A DNA stretch of 64,000 bases, from NCBI GenBank assembly GCA_040002435.1, contig JBDUEM010000001.1, positions 1 to 64,000 on the forward strand, given 5' to 3'. Numbering within the stretch: position 1 is the stretch's first letter; each line of letters starts with the position of its first letter. The notes below the pieces were generated by a model. It was not told the origin of the DNA and searched no databases. It saw nothing but the letters and a program-made list of their open reading frames with translations. The DNA comes from JANXXV01 sp040002435. GTDB taxonomy: Bacteria > Acidobacteriota > Terriglobia > Bryobacterales > Bryobacteraceae. The translations under genes and the position numbers were made by a program. Positions 46,599 through 55,056 of this stretch are shown here, piece by piece.

Positions 46599-47513
46599 AT
46601 GCCTTCCCGTTTTGCGGTCCTCTTATTCCTCCTCTCTCTTTCTTCCACACCGGCATTCAGCCAGCGCAACCTTTACAAAGAAGCCTCTGAAAGCTACAAG
46701 CTGAAACAGTACGATAAAGCCCTCTCCCTCACCGAAGAAGCCCTGCAGTCAGAGGGCGACAATCCGGCTTATCTTCACCTCTACGGCGTGATCCTTGCAA
46801 CGCTGGGGCGCCCTGGGCCCGCAGAAGAGAGCTTCCGTAAGGCTGTAGCATTAGCGCCGGACCAGCCCTTCTTCGCGTACGAACTCGGCGCGCTTCTTCA
46901 CAACCAGCGCAAGTACGCCGAGGCTGTTCCCGTCCTCGCGCGCGCTGTCGAGCTCGCACCTGAGAACCTATCTGCGCGCATGATGCTGGCGCGATCGTAC
47001 GTATTCAGCTTCAATGTGTTGAAGCTGCCGAATTTCGTCGAGCTTACATTGGAGCAGCTAAACTACATCGTTAAGAAGAACCCGCAATTTCCGGCGGTTC
47101 ACCATCATCTTGCGCTAGTCTACGTGAATACCGGAGACTTCACCAAGGCGGCCGAAGAACTGAACACCGAACTGCGGTTGTTCCCCGAGAACGCCCAGGC
47201 CAGGCTTGAACTTGGCGAGACGCTGCTGAAGCTCAACGAAAACCAAAAGGCTGCCGGCGAATTGCAAATTGCCGCCAAGCAGGCACCCAAAGTGCCGGCG
47301 ATTCAATACGCGCTGGGCAAGGCCTACAAGGCTAACGGTTCCACTCCCAAGGCTCTGGAAGCCGTGCAACGGTGCGTCGAACTCGACCCGCAATTCGCCA
47401 ACTGCCATTACCTTCTTGGCCAACTCTACCGGGAATCGGATCAGCCCGAAAAAGCGAAAGAACAATTCGAGCTATTTAAGCAGCTAAAACCCGCGGGCGC
47501 TCCGAACGACTAA
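46599..47513 (+). CDS. Secreted tetratricopeptide repeat protein downstream of TonB receptor
   Basis: 304 residues from the ATG at 46599, where a signal peptide begins (FAVLLFLLSLSSTPAFS); an upstream GTG at 46572 would spoil it. Seven or so TPR units, e.g. YKLKQYDKALSLTEEAL, FAYELGALLHNQRKYAEA, VHHHLALVYVNTGDF and AIQYALGKAYKANGST. Likely co-transcribed with the receptor gene and possibly a periplasmic partner. Its stop shares bases with the convergent SelA-like gene (4-bp overlap). Confidence 0.87.
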   Translation: MPSRFAVLLFLLSLSSTPAFSQRNLYKEASESYKLKQYDKALSLTEEALQSEGDNPAYLHLYGVILATLGRPGPAEESFRKAVALAPDQPFFAYELGALLHNQRKYAEAVPVLARAVELAPENLSARMMLARSYVFSFNVLKLPNFVELTLEQLNYIVKKNPQFPAVHHHLALVYVNTGDFTKAAEELNTELRLFPENAQARLELGETLLKLNENQKAAGELQIAAKQAPKVPAIQYALGKAYKANGSTPKALEAVQRCVELDPQFANCHYLLGQLYRESDQPEKAKEQFELFKQLKPAGAPND

Positions 47514-48694
47514 ATACGCTGCAGTATTTCGCGCAAGCGCCTGCCCACGATTTCGGCCTCGCCGGGCCGCAAGCCTTCGGGCATGAAGACAACTTTTCCC
47601 TCGTCGGCGGAGTGCTCAAACACGAAGATTCGCGGTTCGCCATCCTGCAGCGCATTGATTACGGCATTAGCGTCCATTCCGGCGCTTGTGAGATCTATGG
47701 AGACGACGGCGTGAGGGCTCAGCCGGCCGTTCGATTGTGGAAAGCGCACGTACGCCTCCACTCCGGGCAAGCCCGTCACCGCCGACACGATACCGTCCAT
47801 ATCAGCCTTCCATCCCGCGAGTTCAGACTCGAGATCGCGCGACGCATACAGCCGGAGAGCAGTAATCAAGCCCGCGATCTCCTCCTTGCCTACCTTGAAC
47901 CCGCGTCCGATGCCGTGATGCGGCGGACCGGCGAGCTGCCCATCCGCGATGAGCTTGCGCAGGGGCCACGACCGCGGGAACACGTCCATATCCTGATGCT
48001 GCAGAGCCGCCGAGAAGATAAGTTCCGCGCGGCCGCAAAGAATGCCGGAGGCCTGGGGTCCACGGATGTGCTTGCCTCCGCTGAAGGCCACCAGATCGGC
48101 CCCGGCGGCGATGTAGGCGCGCAGATTCCCGGGAGGAGGCAGGTCTGCCGCCGCATCTACAATGACCGGCTTATGGTGCCGGTGGGCGATGCGAACGAAT
48201 TCCTCCAGCGGCAGTACCGAGCCTTCGCCGCCGGCCTGGTAGAACAGGGCGGCCGTGTTCTCACCGATTGCCTCTTCAATCTCGTAGGCGAACGTGAAGT
48301 AGCTGAATCCTGCCTCGACAAACCGGCCTCCGGCAGCCCGCAGTGCGTGATCGTAATCGTTGCGATGACTGCGGTGCACTACGATTTCCGACGGCATGCC
48401 TGTGGTATCGGGAAGGCGGTTCATGCGGGAGACGTCAGAGCCCGCTATGCAAGCGGCGGCCGCCAGCGTCAACGCAGCCGAGGCTCCGCTAGTGACGATT
48501 CCCGATTCAGCCCCGGTAGCCTCCGCGATGGCCCGTCCGGCTGCGTCCTGCAATTCATCCATGCGGACGCACTGCCCGGCGGCTTGGCGCATCGCCTCGA
48601 GGACCTCCACGGGCAGAGGAGCCCCGCCCACCTTGGTGCTGTAGCTGCGGGCGTTGATGACGGGCCGGACGCCGAGTTCTTCGTAGATCCCCAT
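47510..48694 (-). CDS. SelA/DgaE-like PLP-dependent enzyme
   Basis: 394 residues. PLP fold-type I: TSGASAALTLAAAAC (cofactor phosphate loop), VIVDAAADLPP (Asp contacting the pyridine N) and FSGGKHIRGPQASGI with the Schiff-base lysine K208. The SGGKxIRGPQ motif is that of D-glucosaminate-6-phosphate ammonia-lyase DgaE and uncharacterised SelA-like enzymes rather than true selenocysteine synthase. Together with the phosphotriesterase-like gene 4 bp upstream and the nearby deacetylase-type amidohydrolase, a role in amino-sugar-acid or N-acyl compound breakdown is likely. Confidence 0.85.
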   Translation of the reverse strand: MGIYEELGVRPVINARSYSTKVGGAPLPVEVLEAMRQAAGQCVRMDELQDAAGRAIAEATGAESGIVTSGASAALTLAAAACIAGSDVSRMNRLPDTTGMPSEIVVHRSHRNDYDHALRAAGGRFVEAGFSYFTFAYEIEEAIGENTAALFYQAGGEGSVLPLEEFVRIAHRHHKPVIVDAAADLPPPGNLRAYIAAGADLVAFSGGKHIRGPQASGILCGRAELIFSAALQHQDMDVFPRSWPLRKLIADGQLAGPPHHGIGRGFKVGKEEIAGLITALRLYASRDLESELAGWKADMDGIVSAVTGLPGVEAYVRFPQSNGRLSPHAVVSIDLTSAGMDANAVINALQDGEPRIFVFEHSADEGKVVFMPEGLRPGEAEIVGRRLREILQRI

Positions 48695-48698
48695 GATT

Positions 48699-49625
48699 TC
48701 AATTCCCCGCCACGTTGAGCGCCCGCGCAGGATTCTCCACGGTCATTGTGTGTATCTCCGAATCGCTGACTCCGGCCTGCCTCAACAGGGGAAGGAATTT
48801 CCGTGGAACATGATCGTAGCCCTTGCCGCCGAAGGCGTGCAGATGGCTTTTCATGCAGATGTCTCCGCTGAGCATGATTTGGGTAAGGTGCCCCTGGTCT
48901 ACCAGCAGCTTCACATTGGCAGCCCGGACTTCATCGCCGGGGTAGCCGTCTCCGGTGTAACCGGTGTTGTCGATGCTCAAATACACCCCCTCCCGCGCTA
49001 TAGCCAGCAGACGCGCCGGATCCGGCCGATCGCCGAGGTGACTGATGATGATGCGGCCGGAAGGAACCTGCTCCTCCCGAAGGATTGCGATTTGCTCCAG
49101 AGCGAGTTCACCGAAGTGCGTAGTGTGCGTGATGACGCTGACCCCTGTCCGGCGCTGCGCGCGGCCGGATGCGCGGAACACACGCTCCTGGGCCGGCGTG
49201 ATGAAGTTGCGCTCGGTTCCGATCTCGCCGATGATGCCGCACACCACGTCGGTGCCATCGGTTCCGGTGGTGAGTTCCTTCACGATGACCTCAGCGAGCG
49301 CGGCGCTGTCCAATTCGTAGACGCATCGCGGATACACATCTTCGCGATACCATGCGGCACCCATGACGACGTTCACTCCCGCCGCTTCCGAGATACGCCG
49401 CAACGCCAGAGGATTGCGGCCAAGACCGCCGCTGGTGACGTCCACCAGCGTCCGGCCACCGGCTTCACGGTAGGCGCTGAGTTCCCTCGCCGCCAGTCCC
49501 TCGTCATCCAAAATGCAATCGTAACTGCGCACTATCGGCCAGAGATCGCAGAGCAGGTGTTCGTGTGACAACGTGTATCCGGCGGCCGCAGCCTCGATCG
49601 GTCCGCGAACTGTCATGATGGCCAT
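48699..49625 (-). CDS. Phosphotriesterase-family hydrolase
   Basis: 308 residues from the ATG at 49625; the open frame extends upstream to 50132 but that part is antisense to the dehydrogenase gene and not family-like. HxH in LSHEHLLCD, VITHTTHFG and IISHLGDRPD supply metal His residues and LSGDICMKSHL the Asp. At the bridging-ligand position the sequence is GIIGEIGTE, with Glu rather than the carboxylated Lys of the classic enzyme; E. coli Php/YhfV uses Glu there. Probably a lactonase or amidase. Divergent from the Gfo/Idh gene with 63 bp between starts. Confidence 0.82.
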   Translation of the reverse strand: MAIMTVRGPIEAAAAGYTLSHEHLLCDLWPIVRSYDCILDDEGLAARELSAYREAGGRTLVDVTSGGLGRNPLALRRISEAAGVNVVMGAAWYREDVYPRCVYELDSAALAEVIVKELTTGTDGTDVVCGIIGEIGTERNFITPAQERVFRASGRAQRRTGVSVITHTTHFGELALEQIAILREEQVPSGRIIISHLGDRPDPARLLAIAREGVYLSIDNTGYTGDGYPGDEVRAANVKLLVDQGHLTQIMLSGDICMKSHLHAFGGKGYDHVPRKFLPLLRQAGVSDSEIHTMTVENPARALNVAGN

Positions 49626-49688
49626 TCGACAAGAATACGGGGGCGGCCAGATATTCGCAATATGATAGTCAGATAGCTGGATGCCATC

Positions 49689-50678
49689 ATGAAAAACCTC
49701 TCGGCGGGAATCATCGGTCTCGGCTACACGGGCCGCCTCCACATGGCGGCGTACGAACAGAACGGAGTGCGGGTTACCGGCGTGGCGGACCCCGCTCTGG
49801 CTGGTGTTCCGGCCGGCATGCAGCGCTTCACCGACTACCGGTATCTGCTGGAATCCGAGGTTGACATTGTGAGCATCTGCTCGCCCACAGGGATGCATTG
49901 TGAACAGGCACTGCTGGCGCTGGCCGCGGGAAAGCACGTCCTGCTGGAGAAGCCGATTGCTACCACGGTGAATGATGCCGAACGCATCACCGCCGCCGAA
50001 AGGCAATCGGGCAAACATGTTCTGGTGGGAATGACGCATCGCTTCTATCCGGAGATTCTGGAGGCGAAACGGATTGTGGAAGACGGCGGCATTGGTGAAA
50101 TTGTCATGGTTCGGGATTGCGTGCTTGAGCATTTTGGCTTTGTGAATTCTCCCCGCTGGTATCTAGATCCGGCCATGGCCGGTGGCGGAACTGTTCTGTC
50201 GTCCGGGGTCCATCTAGTGGACCGTGTGCTTTGGTTTCTCGGCGAGATGCCTTCGTCTGTTGGCGGATTTACGAACAACCGCTTTCTAGACCAACGGGTG
50301 GAAGACTCCGCGCAGATGACGCTGGGGTTCCCGAGCGGCCGTTGCGCGCAACTGACCTTTGGACTGCTGCCCGAACCGCATCCGCTGGTTTGCGACCTGG
50401 AACTGATGGGAACCCGCGGCAGCATTGTGGTTCATACATGGAGCGGGTATGAGCTGCGGTCGAGTGCGGGCGCACGCAACTGCGTGTTCTACACGTCTGA
50501 GACGCATCCTGAGAAGGTGCTGGTGGGCATCTCCGCGCAGGTAAGGGAATTGTGCGCGGCGATCGCACAGGACCGGCGGCCGCACCCTTCCAGCGAGGAG
50601 AGCACAAACGCGATCCGGGTGATCGAGGCGTTTTACCGCGCTGCGAAAACCGGCACGATGCAGCAGCCCGTAAGCTAA
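49689..50678 (+). CDS. Gfo/Idh/MocA family oxidoreductase, copy 2
   Basis: 329 residues. N-terminal NAD(P) motif IIGLGYTGRLHMAAY, AGKHVLLEKPIATT after the cofactor domain, and catalytic-region GGGTVLSSGVHLVDRVLWFLG. A cytoplasmic sugar or polyol dehydrogenase. It is separated by 4 bp from the deacetylase-type amidohydrolase gene, so the two are probably one operon; together with the divergent PTE-like and SelA-like genes they form a compact catabolic island. Confidence 0.9.
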   Translation: MKNLSAGIIGLGYTGRLHMAAYEQNGVRVTGVADPALAGVPAGMQRFTDYRYLLESEVDIVSICSPTGMHCEQALLALAAGKHVLLEKPIATTVNDAERITAAERQSGKHVLVGMTHRFYPEILEAKRIVEDGGIGEIVMVRDCVLEHFGFVNSPRWYLDPAMAGGGTVLSSGVHLVDRVLWFLGEMPSSVGGFTNNRFLDQRVEDSAQMTLGFPSGRCAQLTFGLLPEPHPLVCDLELMGTRGSIVVHTWSGYELRSSAGARNCVFYTSETHPEKVLVGISAQVRELCAAIAQDRRPHPSSEESTNAIRVIEAFYRAAKTGTMQQPVS

Positions 50679-50682
50679 GAAG

Positions 50683-51873
50683 ATGTTCACGCCGTTTGAT
50701 CTGGTATTCCGCAATGGCCACGTGATCGATCCCGCACAGGATCTGGATGGCATCGCGGACGTTGGCATTCGAGACGGACGGATTGAATCCGTCGGGCCGG
50801 CTTTGGACGTCACCGGTTGCGATGATGTGCGGGATGCCGCAGGAACCTACCTGTGCCCCGGACTGGTGGACCTGCATGGCCACTGGTATGAAGGCGGGCT
50901 CTACGGAATTAATGCAGAGATCGGCCTGAATCACGGCGTCACTACCGCGGTGGACGCCGGCACATCGGGCTTTGCCAATTTTCCGGAATTTCGCCGGGCC
51001 ACGATTCAGACCAGCCGCGCGAGGATTCTTGCCTTTGTGCATGTTTCGTTTATGGGACTTCATGGTCCGTTCGCGGAGGAACTTGTCGATCTGCGATATG
51101 CGCGGCCGCTGGAGACGGCGATTGTGGCGGCGGAGAACCGCGATGTGGCGGTTGGAGTCAAAGTGCGGTTGGGCGCGATGACGGCGGACCACGGCAATCA
51201 GGCTCTGGATCTGGCCATAGAGGCTGCGCGCGAGGCCGGGATGCCGGTGATGGCCCATGTGAGCGCCGGCGCGGACGAACGCTATGTTCTGGACCACCTG
51301 CGCCCGGGCGATATTCTGACGCACTGTTTTCACGGGCGCACCAATCGCATGGTGGCCGATACGCCCGATGGGTTCATCCCCGAGTTGAACCTGGCACGGG
51401 AGCGCGGCGTCATCTTTGACATCGGGCACGGGTGCGGAAGCTTTGCGTGGGAGACCGCGCAGCGAGCGTTCGAACATCATTTCTGGCCGGACACGATCAG
51501 CACGGATCTTCACCGGTACAGCGTGGACAGTCCGTGGCTGGTGACGATGCCGCAGGTGATGTCGAAGTTTTTGTGCCTGGGCATGAGCCTGAAGGACGTG
51601 ATTGCGAAGTCCACGATTGCGCCGGCCAACGTGTTGGGGCGCGGCGGGGAATTCGGATCGCTGCGTGTTGGATCTGCCGCCGATCTGCTGCAGTTTCGCG
51701 TGCGGAATGGTTCTTTTACATTTACCGACACGCATCGATTGCCCCGCATTGGCGAGCGCCTGATTGAACCACTGCTGACGGTTCGTAAGGGTGTTGTCTA
51801 CGAACCAGGAAGTATCTGCGTGCCGCTGAGACCCGTCTACCCTTGCGATCGCGCGGTGTTTGATAACGCTTGA
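50683..51873 (+). CDS. Amidohydrolase/deacetylase family metallohydrolase (dihydroorotase-like)
   Basis: 396 residues. Metal-site motifs are PGLVDLHGHWYEGG (HxH), VGVKVRLGAM with the probable carboxylated Lys, MAHVSAGADE, LTHCFHGRTN and TISTDLHRYS (Asp). N-terminal DLVFRNGHVIDPAQ is the usual beta-sandwich start. This subfamily, known from Enterococcus EF_0837, is repeatedly found beside SelA-like PLP enzymes, which matches the gene at 47510-48694. Reported activities in the subfamily include ester or amide hydrolysis of acetylated hydroxyacids. The last 152 bp are overlapped by an antisense reading frame. Confidence 0.88.
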   Translation: MFTPFDLVFRNGHVIDPAQDLDGIADVGIRDGRIESVGPALDVTGCDDVRDAAGTYLCPGLVDLHGHWYEGGLYGINAEIGLNHGVTTAVDAGTSGFANFPEFRRATIQTSRARILAFVHVSFMGLHGPFAEELVDLRYARPLETAIVAAENRDVAVGVKVRLGAMTADHGNQALDLAIEAAREAGMPVMAHVSAGADERYVLDHLRPGDILTHCFHGRTNRMVADTPDGFIPELNLARERGVIFDIGHGCGSFAWETAQRAFEHHFWPDTISTDLHRYSVDSPWLVTMPQVMSKFLCLGMSLKDVIAKSTIAPANVLGRGGEFGSLRVGSAADLLQFRVRNGSFTFTDTHRLPRIGERLIEPLLTVRKGVVYEPGSICVPLRPVYPCDRAVFDNA

Positions 51874-52480
51874 TGCGGGCTGTGAACGGCTTGGGTTGAT
51901 TCTCGGCCGCGGGTTGCGCGGCTGGCGTGGCGCCGCAGCTTTCGATGCCGGGTGCCGGGGCGGGTGCGACCGGTTCGTTTCGCAATTCTTCGGCAGCCTC
52001 TGATTGCAGGCGGGTTTTCTGCATTTTGTCGAGAGCTTTTTGAGCGCGGTCGAAGGCGCGAGTGAAGCTGGTTTCGTAACGCAGGATGAGGTCGAGCGAC
52101 AGGCCGTTGGCGGTGAGGTAGGAGACTGCAGCGGCGGCACGATCGGACTCTTCGATGGCCGGTTCCCAATGGAGCTTCGCGGATTCCCGCTGGACCATTC
52201 GACGATCGAGCGTGACGGTTTCGAGATTGCGGGCGCGCTGCATACGCCAGCGGGCGGCTACCATGTCATGCACCAGGTCGCGCTCGATGGTGTTAGCGGG
52301 ATCGTAGAATTCGACGTAGTGCTGAAGCAGTTCGTCGAACTCCTCGCGGGATTCGGTGGCGAGGACGATGGATTTGGCTGTGAGGCCATGACGGACGGCG
52401 TTCATCGAGGATTTTTGTATTCCTTCCGGGGTTTTCTTTCCGGCTGCGAGGGCTCCGTTGCGGCGTTCGCGTGAGGGCAT
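51722..52480 (-). CDS. Conserved hypothetical protein, 'RHGLTAKSIVL' family
   Basis: 252 residues from the ATG at 52480; the frame upstream is not family-like. The N-terminus is basic and carries AAGKKTPEGIQKSSMNAVRHGLTAKSIVL-type features (residues about 12-40), a signature I recognise from short Acidobacterial and Planctomycete proteins of unknown function. A helical segment (ERDLVHDMVAARWRMQRARN) follows. The C-terminal 50 residues are encoded antisense to the end of the amidohydrolase gene, so the natural stop may have been lost and the tail may be read-through. Confidence 0.68.
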   Translation of the reverse strand: MPSRERRNGALAAGKKTPEGIQKSSMNAVRHGLTAKSIVLATESREEFDELLQHYVEFYDPANTIERDLVHDMVAARWRMQRARNLETVTLDRRMVQRESAKLHWEPAIEESDRAAAAVSYLTANGLSLDLILRYETSFTRAFDRAQKALDKMQKTRLQSEAAEELRNEPVAPAPAPGIESCGATPAAQPAAENQPKPFTARIKRYQTPRDRKGRRVSAARRYFLVRRQHPYEPSAVVQSGARQCGAIDACR

Positions 52481-52660
52481 GGGTATTATCTCCGTGGTGA
52501 GGATAGCTTGTGGGTTTGGGGGGCGGAGTGGCGTTTGGCTGTATGTTGCTGAGGTGGTTGTGTTGAAGTTTTGAAAAAAGTTGGGATCCGACCTGGGGGG
52601 TCGGCTGCGGGTCTGGGGACCTACCTCCAAAGGCATGGTTCGAGGCTTCATACTCGTAGG

Positions 52661-53563
52661 ATGGACAAGCGCCCTATCATTGATTGCCACACCCATCTGA
52701 TGTGGTATCCAGACCACCTGAGCGAGCAGTATGCCGACGAAGCGCTGGCTTCGAAGCTGGTGAAACTGAAGCGTAGCGGCGGGCTGGCTTATGCGGCGAA
52801 TCTGGATAAGCACTGCTACGATGCGAAGCCCGGGCCGCATTGGGAAGCGGCCGCGAAGATGAGCCGCGTGGTGGTGTTTGGGCTGCAGGCGAAGGCGTCC
52901 GGAATGTGGGTGCCGAACGAGATTATTGCGGACTATGCGGCTGAGCATCCGGAGAAGATCGAGGGATGGGCGTCAGTAGATCCGACGCAGCCGGACCACC
53001 TGGAGCAGCTTGACTATTGCGTGAATACGTTGAAGCTGAGGGGGCTGAAACTGGGTCCGGTATATCAGCACTTCGACCCGCAAGACCGGAAATACTGGCC
53101 GCTTTTTCGGAAATGCCAACAGTATGGGTTGCCGATTATGTGGCACCAGGGAACCACTTTTCCGAGTGCCGCCAAATTGAAGTGGGGATTGCCGCTGCAA
53201 TTGGAAGATGTGGCGATGGACTTTCCGGATTTGAAGATGATCATCGCGCATCTGGGGCATCCTTGGGAGACCGATGTGATGGTGCTGATTCGAAAGTGCC
53301 CGAATGTTTATACCGATATCAGTGCGGTGCATTATCGTCCGTGGCGATACTGGCAGGCGCTGGTTACGGCGATGGAGTATGGGGTGGAACATAAGATACT
53401 GCCGGGATCGGACTTTCCGTCTGGGACGATGGACAATATTGTGGCGGGGTTGCGGAATGTGAATAAGCCGGTGCAGGGGACGGGGTTGCCGGTGATTCCG
53501 GTGGAGGTGCAGGATATGATTTTGTACGAAAATTGGAGGGCTTTCTTTCCGCATTGGGGGTAG
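52661..53563 (+). CDS. Amidohydrolase family protein, paralogue 2
   Basis: 300 residues from the ATG at 52661, where the family N-terminus begins (PIIDCHTHLMWYPDH); the longer frame from 52571 adds 30 unrelated residues. Metal and active-site blocks are WHQGTTFPS, MIIAHLGHPWETD, YTDISAVHYRPW and PGSDFPSG. The block order matches the protein at 36067-36912, so the two are paralogues. This copy is followed directly by a degenerate VapB gene (TAG-ATG junction). No other operon partner. Confidence 0.87.
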   Translation: MDKRPIIDCHTHLMWYPDHLSEQYADEALASKLVKLKRSGGLAYAANLDKHCYDAKPGPHWEAAAKMSRVVVFGLQAKASGMWVPNEIIADYAAEHPEKIEGWASVDPTQPDHLEQLDYCVNTLKLRGLKLGPVYQHFDPQDRKYWPLFRKCQQYGLPIMWHQGTTFPSAAKLKWGLPLQLEDVAMDFPDLKMIIAHLGHPWETDVMVLIRKCPNVYTDISAVHYRPWRYWQALVTAMEYGVEHKILPGSDFPSGTMDNIVAGLRNVNKPVQGTGLPVIPVEVQDMILYENWRAFFPHWG

Positions 53564-53749
53564 ATGGCTGTGATTGACGACAAACCAACAGGGGACGCAC
53601 AGCGCGCAACGCGTCTGAAGCCGAAGCGCGAGGCTGACGCCGGGGGCCTAAAGACGCTTTTGCCGCTGCAGAAGCAGATGGAGATGCGACGCTTTCGCGG
53701 AAAGCTGAAATGGAAAGGCGCTCTGGATGCGATAAGGAATGACCGTTGA
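53564..53749 (+). pseudogene. vapB: Degenerate VapB-type antitoxin
   Basis: 61 residues. The C-terminal part, RRFRGKLKWKGALDAIRND, is the usual toxin-wrapping tail of VapB antitoxins (compare 'RGKIKWEGDLDAMR'). LKPKREADAGGLKTLL also matches the family, but the N-terminal DNA-binding strand is eroded (MAVIDDKPTGDAQRA). A decayed antitoxin is the best reading; the alternative is a divergent functional VapB with a short N-terminus. Its stop codon overlaps the TTG where the toxin begins. Confidence 0.6.
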
Positions 53750-54137
53750 TTCTGGTGGACACCAGCGGCTTGATCGATTCCTTCAATGGGCCTTTACGCC
53801 GCAAACCGACAAACTCGACAGGCTGCTTGGTGATGAGCCGCTAGCGGTTGGCGATTGGATTCTGACGGAAGTTTTGCTGGGGTTTGACAACGATCGCGAT
53901 TTAAAGACCGCACGGAAATTGCTGACTTCCCTGACGGTGGTGGAGATGGGCGGATTGGGGGTAGTGATTGCGGCAGCGGAGAACTTCAGGGCACTGCGGA
54001 GCCTCGGCTTGACGGTTCGCAAGACGATTGACACCGTGATTGCGACCCGGTGCATTGAGGATGGATACGATCTGCTGCCGAGTGACCGGGATTTTGAACC
54101 GCTCGTGAAACACCTTGGGCTGCGCGTGGTTGGGTGA
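53746..54137 (+). pseudogene. vapC: Frameshifted VapC PIN-domain toxin
   Basis: A PIN domain in two frames. From the TTG at 53746 the normal N-terminus LILVDTSGLIDSFNG is encoded, then the frame is lost near 53785-53795 and the rest, TPQTDKLDRLLGDEPLAVGDWILTEVL and later KTIDTVIATRCIEDGYDLLPSDRDF, continues in the -1 frame to 54137. A start at 53739 in the second frame would lack the first catalytic Asp. A one-base deletion (or two-base gain) thus inactivates the toxin, which fits the eroded antitoxin next to it. A base-call error is the alternative. Confidence 0.78.
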
Positions 54138-54346
54138 AGCGGTGTCGCGTTCTGTTCCACCCATTTAGTTATCGGGGGGGGTAATGGCCGTCAGGCTCGA
54201 ATTTGGCTACCTCACGGGTCGGCAATAGTACCCATAAGCTTGAGGGTACACCGCCCGTGCGAAGCATCGCGAAAGACCTCTGCAATGCTATTCAATGATG
54301 AAGCTCTCAATGCACACAACAACTTAAGAGGCAAGGACTAATCTGT

Positions 54347-54382
54347 AACTAAATTTAGTTGCAATACATCTACATGTTGTAG
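54347..54382. promoter_or_regulatory. Two palindromes upstream of hicAB (candidate HicB operator)
   Basis: A perfect 14-bp palindrome, AACTAAATTTAGTT, lies at 54347-54360, and CTACA-tgt-TGTAG at 54370-54382, both within the AT-rich 284-bp gap (54138-54421) before hicA. HicB antitoxins autoregulate by binding inverted repeats near their promoter, so these are good operator candidates. Nothing else recognisable is present in the gap. Confidence 0.45.
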
Positions 54383-54421
54383 CACACTGATCAGGCAAGT
54401 GATTGTCTAACAGTTGCGAGC

Positions 54422-54676
54422 ATGAGTCAGAACGAGAAGTTACTGAAGAGGTTCCTTGGCAAACCGAAAGATTTCACCTGGAGTGAACTCAGTAGGCTCC
54501 TTAGTGGATTCGGGTATGTGGAATCCTCGGCAGGCAAGACAGGGGGATCTCGAAGAAGATTCCTGCATGAAGAATATGGGCCAATCATTCTTCACAAACC
54601 GCACCCCGGTAACGAATTGAAGTCGTACCAGGTGGAGCAGATCATAACCTGTTTGAAGGTTGGGGGGATTTTATGA
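54422..54676 (+). CDS. hicA: HicA family toxin
   Basis: 84 residues, typical size. The dsRBD-like fold is visible as WSELSRLLSGFGYVE, TGGSRRRFLHEEYGPIILHKPHP and GNELKSYQVEQIITCL. In this subtype Arg (GGSR) stands where classical HicA has a catalytic His in GSH. Toxin of a type II module that cleaves mRNA, neutralised by HicB. The hicB start overlaps by 4 bp (ATGA). Base composition is AT-richer than surrounding genes, suggesting recent acquisition. Confidence 0.9.
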   Translation: MSQNEKLLKRFLGKPKDFTWSELSRLLSGFGYVESSAGKTGGSRRRFLHEEYGPIILHKPHPGNELKSYQVEQIITCLKVGGIL

Positions 54677-55056
54677 GCAAGGATTTCATGGAGTATGCCG
54701 GCTATCAAGGTTCAGTTCACTACAACAATGAAGACGAGGTGTTCTACGGCAAGGTGATGTTCATCCCGGCGTTACTAAGCTACGAAGGAACCGACGTAAA
54801 AAGCCTTCGGGATAGCTTCAGGGAGGCCGTAGACGACTATTTGGAATTGTGTAAAGAGATTAGCAAAGAACCGGAAAAGCCGTTTAAGGGTTCATTCAAT
54901 GTGAGGACAGCCCCAGAGCTTCATCGCCGGATCGCTCTTTACGCGGTTGAACATGATAAAAATCTGAACTCGGTGGTTACGGAAGCCTTAGAGCATTTCC
55001 TTGAAGAGAGAAAGCCGCGCTCTGTTCTCGCTGCTTGTGGTGGTCCTCAAGAATAG
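54673..55056 (+). CDS. hicB: HicB family antitoxin
   Basis: 127 residues. The partial RNase H-like HicB domain is at the N-terminus (YQGSVHYNNEDEVFYGKVM, YEGTDVKSLRDSFREAVDDYLEL), and the C-terminal ribbon-helix-helix-like part reads FNVRTAPELHRRIALYAVEHDKNLNSVV (shown as domain limits about residues 75-110). Forms a complex with HicA and represses the operon. Translationally coupled to hicA by a 4-bp overlap. Confidence 0.92.
   Translation: MSKDFMEYAGYQGSVHYNNEDEVFYGKVMFIPALLSYEGTDVKSLRDSFREAVDDYLELCKEISKEPEKPFKGSFNVRTAPELHRRIALYAVEHDKNLNSVVTEALEHFLEERKPRSVLAACGGPQE

Noticed and set aside
47510..48694. Reading the SelA-like gene as true selenocysteine synthase supporting the UGA finding
   Set aside because: Its SGGKHIRGPQ motif and shorter length fit the DgaE-like group, so it is not evidence for selenocysteine machinery.
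50269..52140. A 623-codon minus-strand open frame
   Set aside because: Long only because of high GC; it is antisense to the Gfo/Idh and amidohydrolase genes and shows no recognisable domain.
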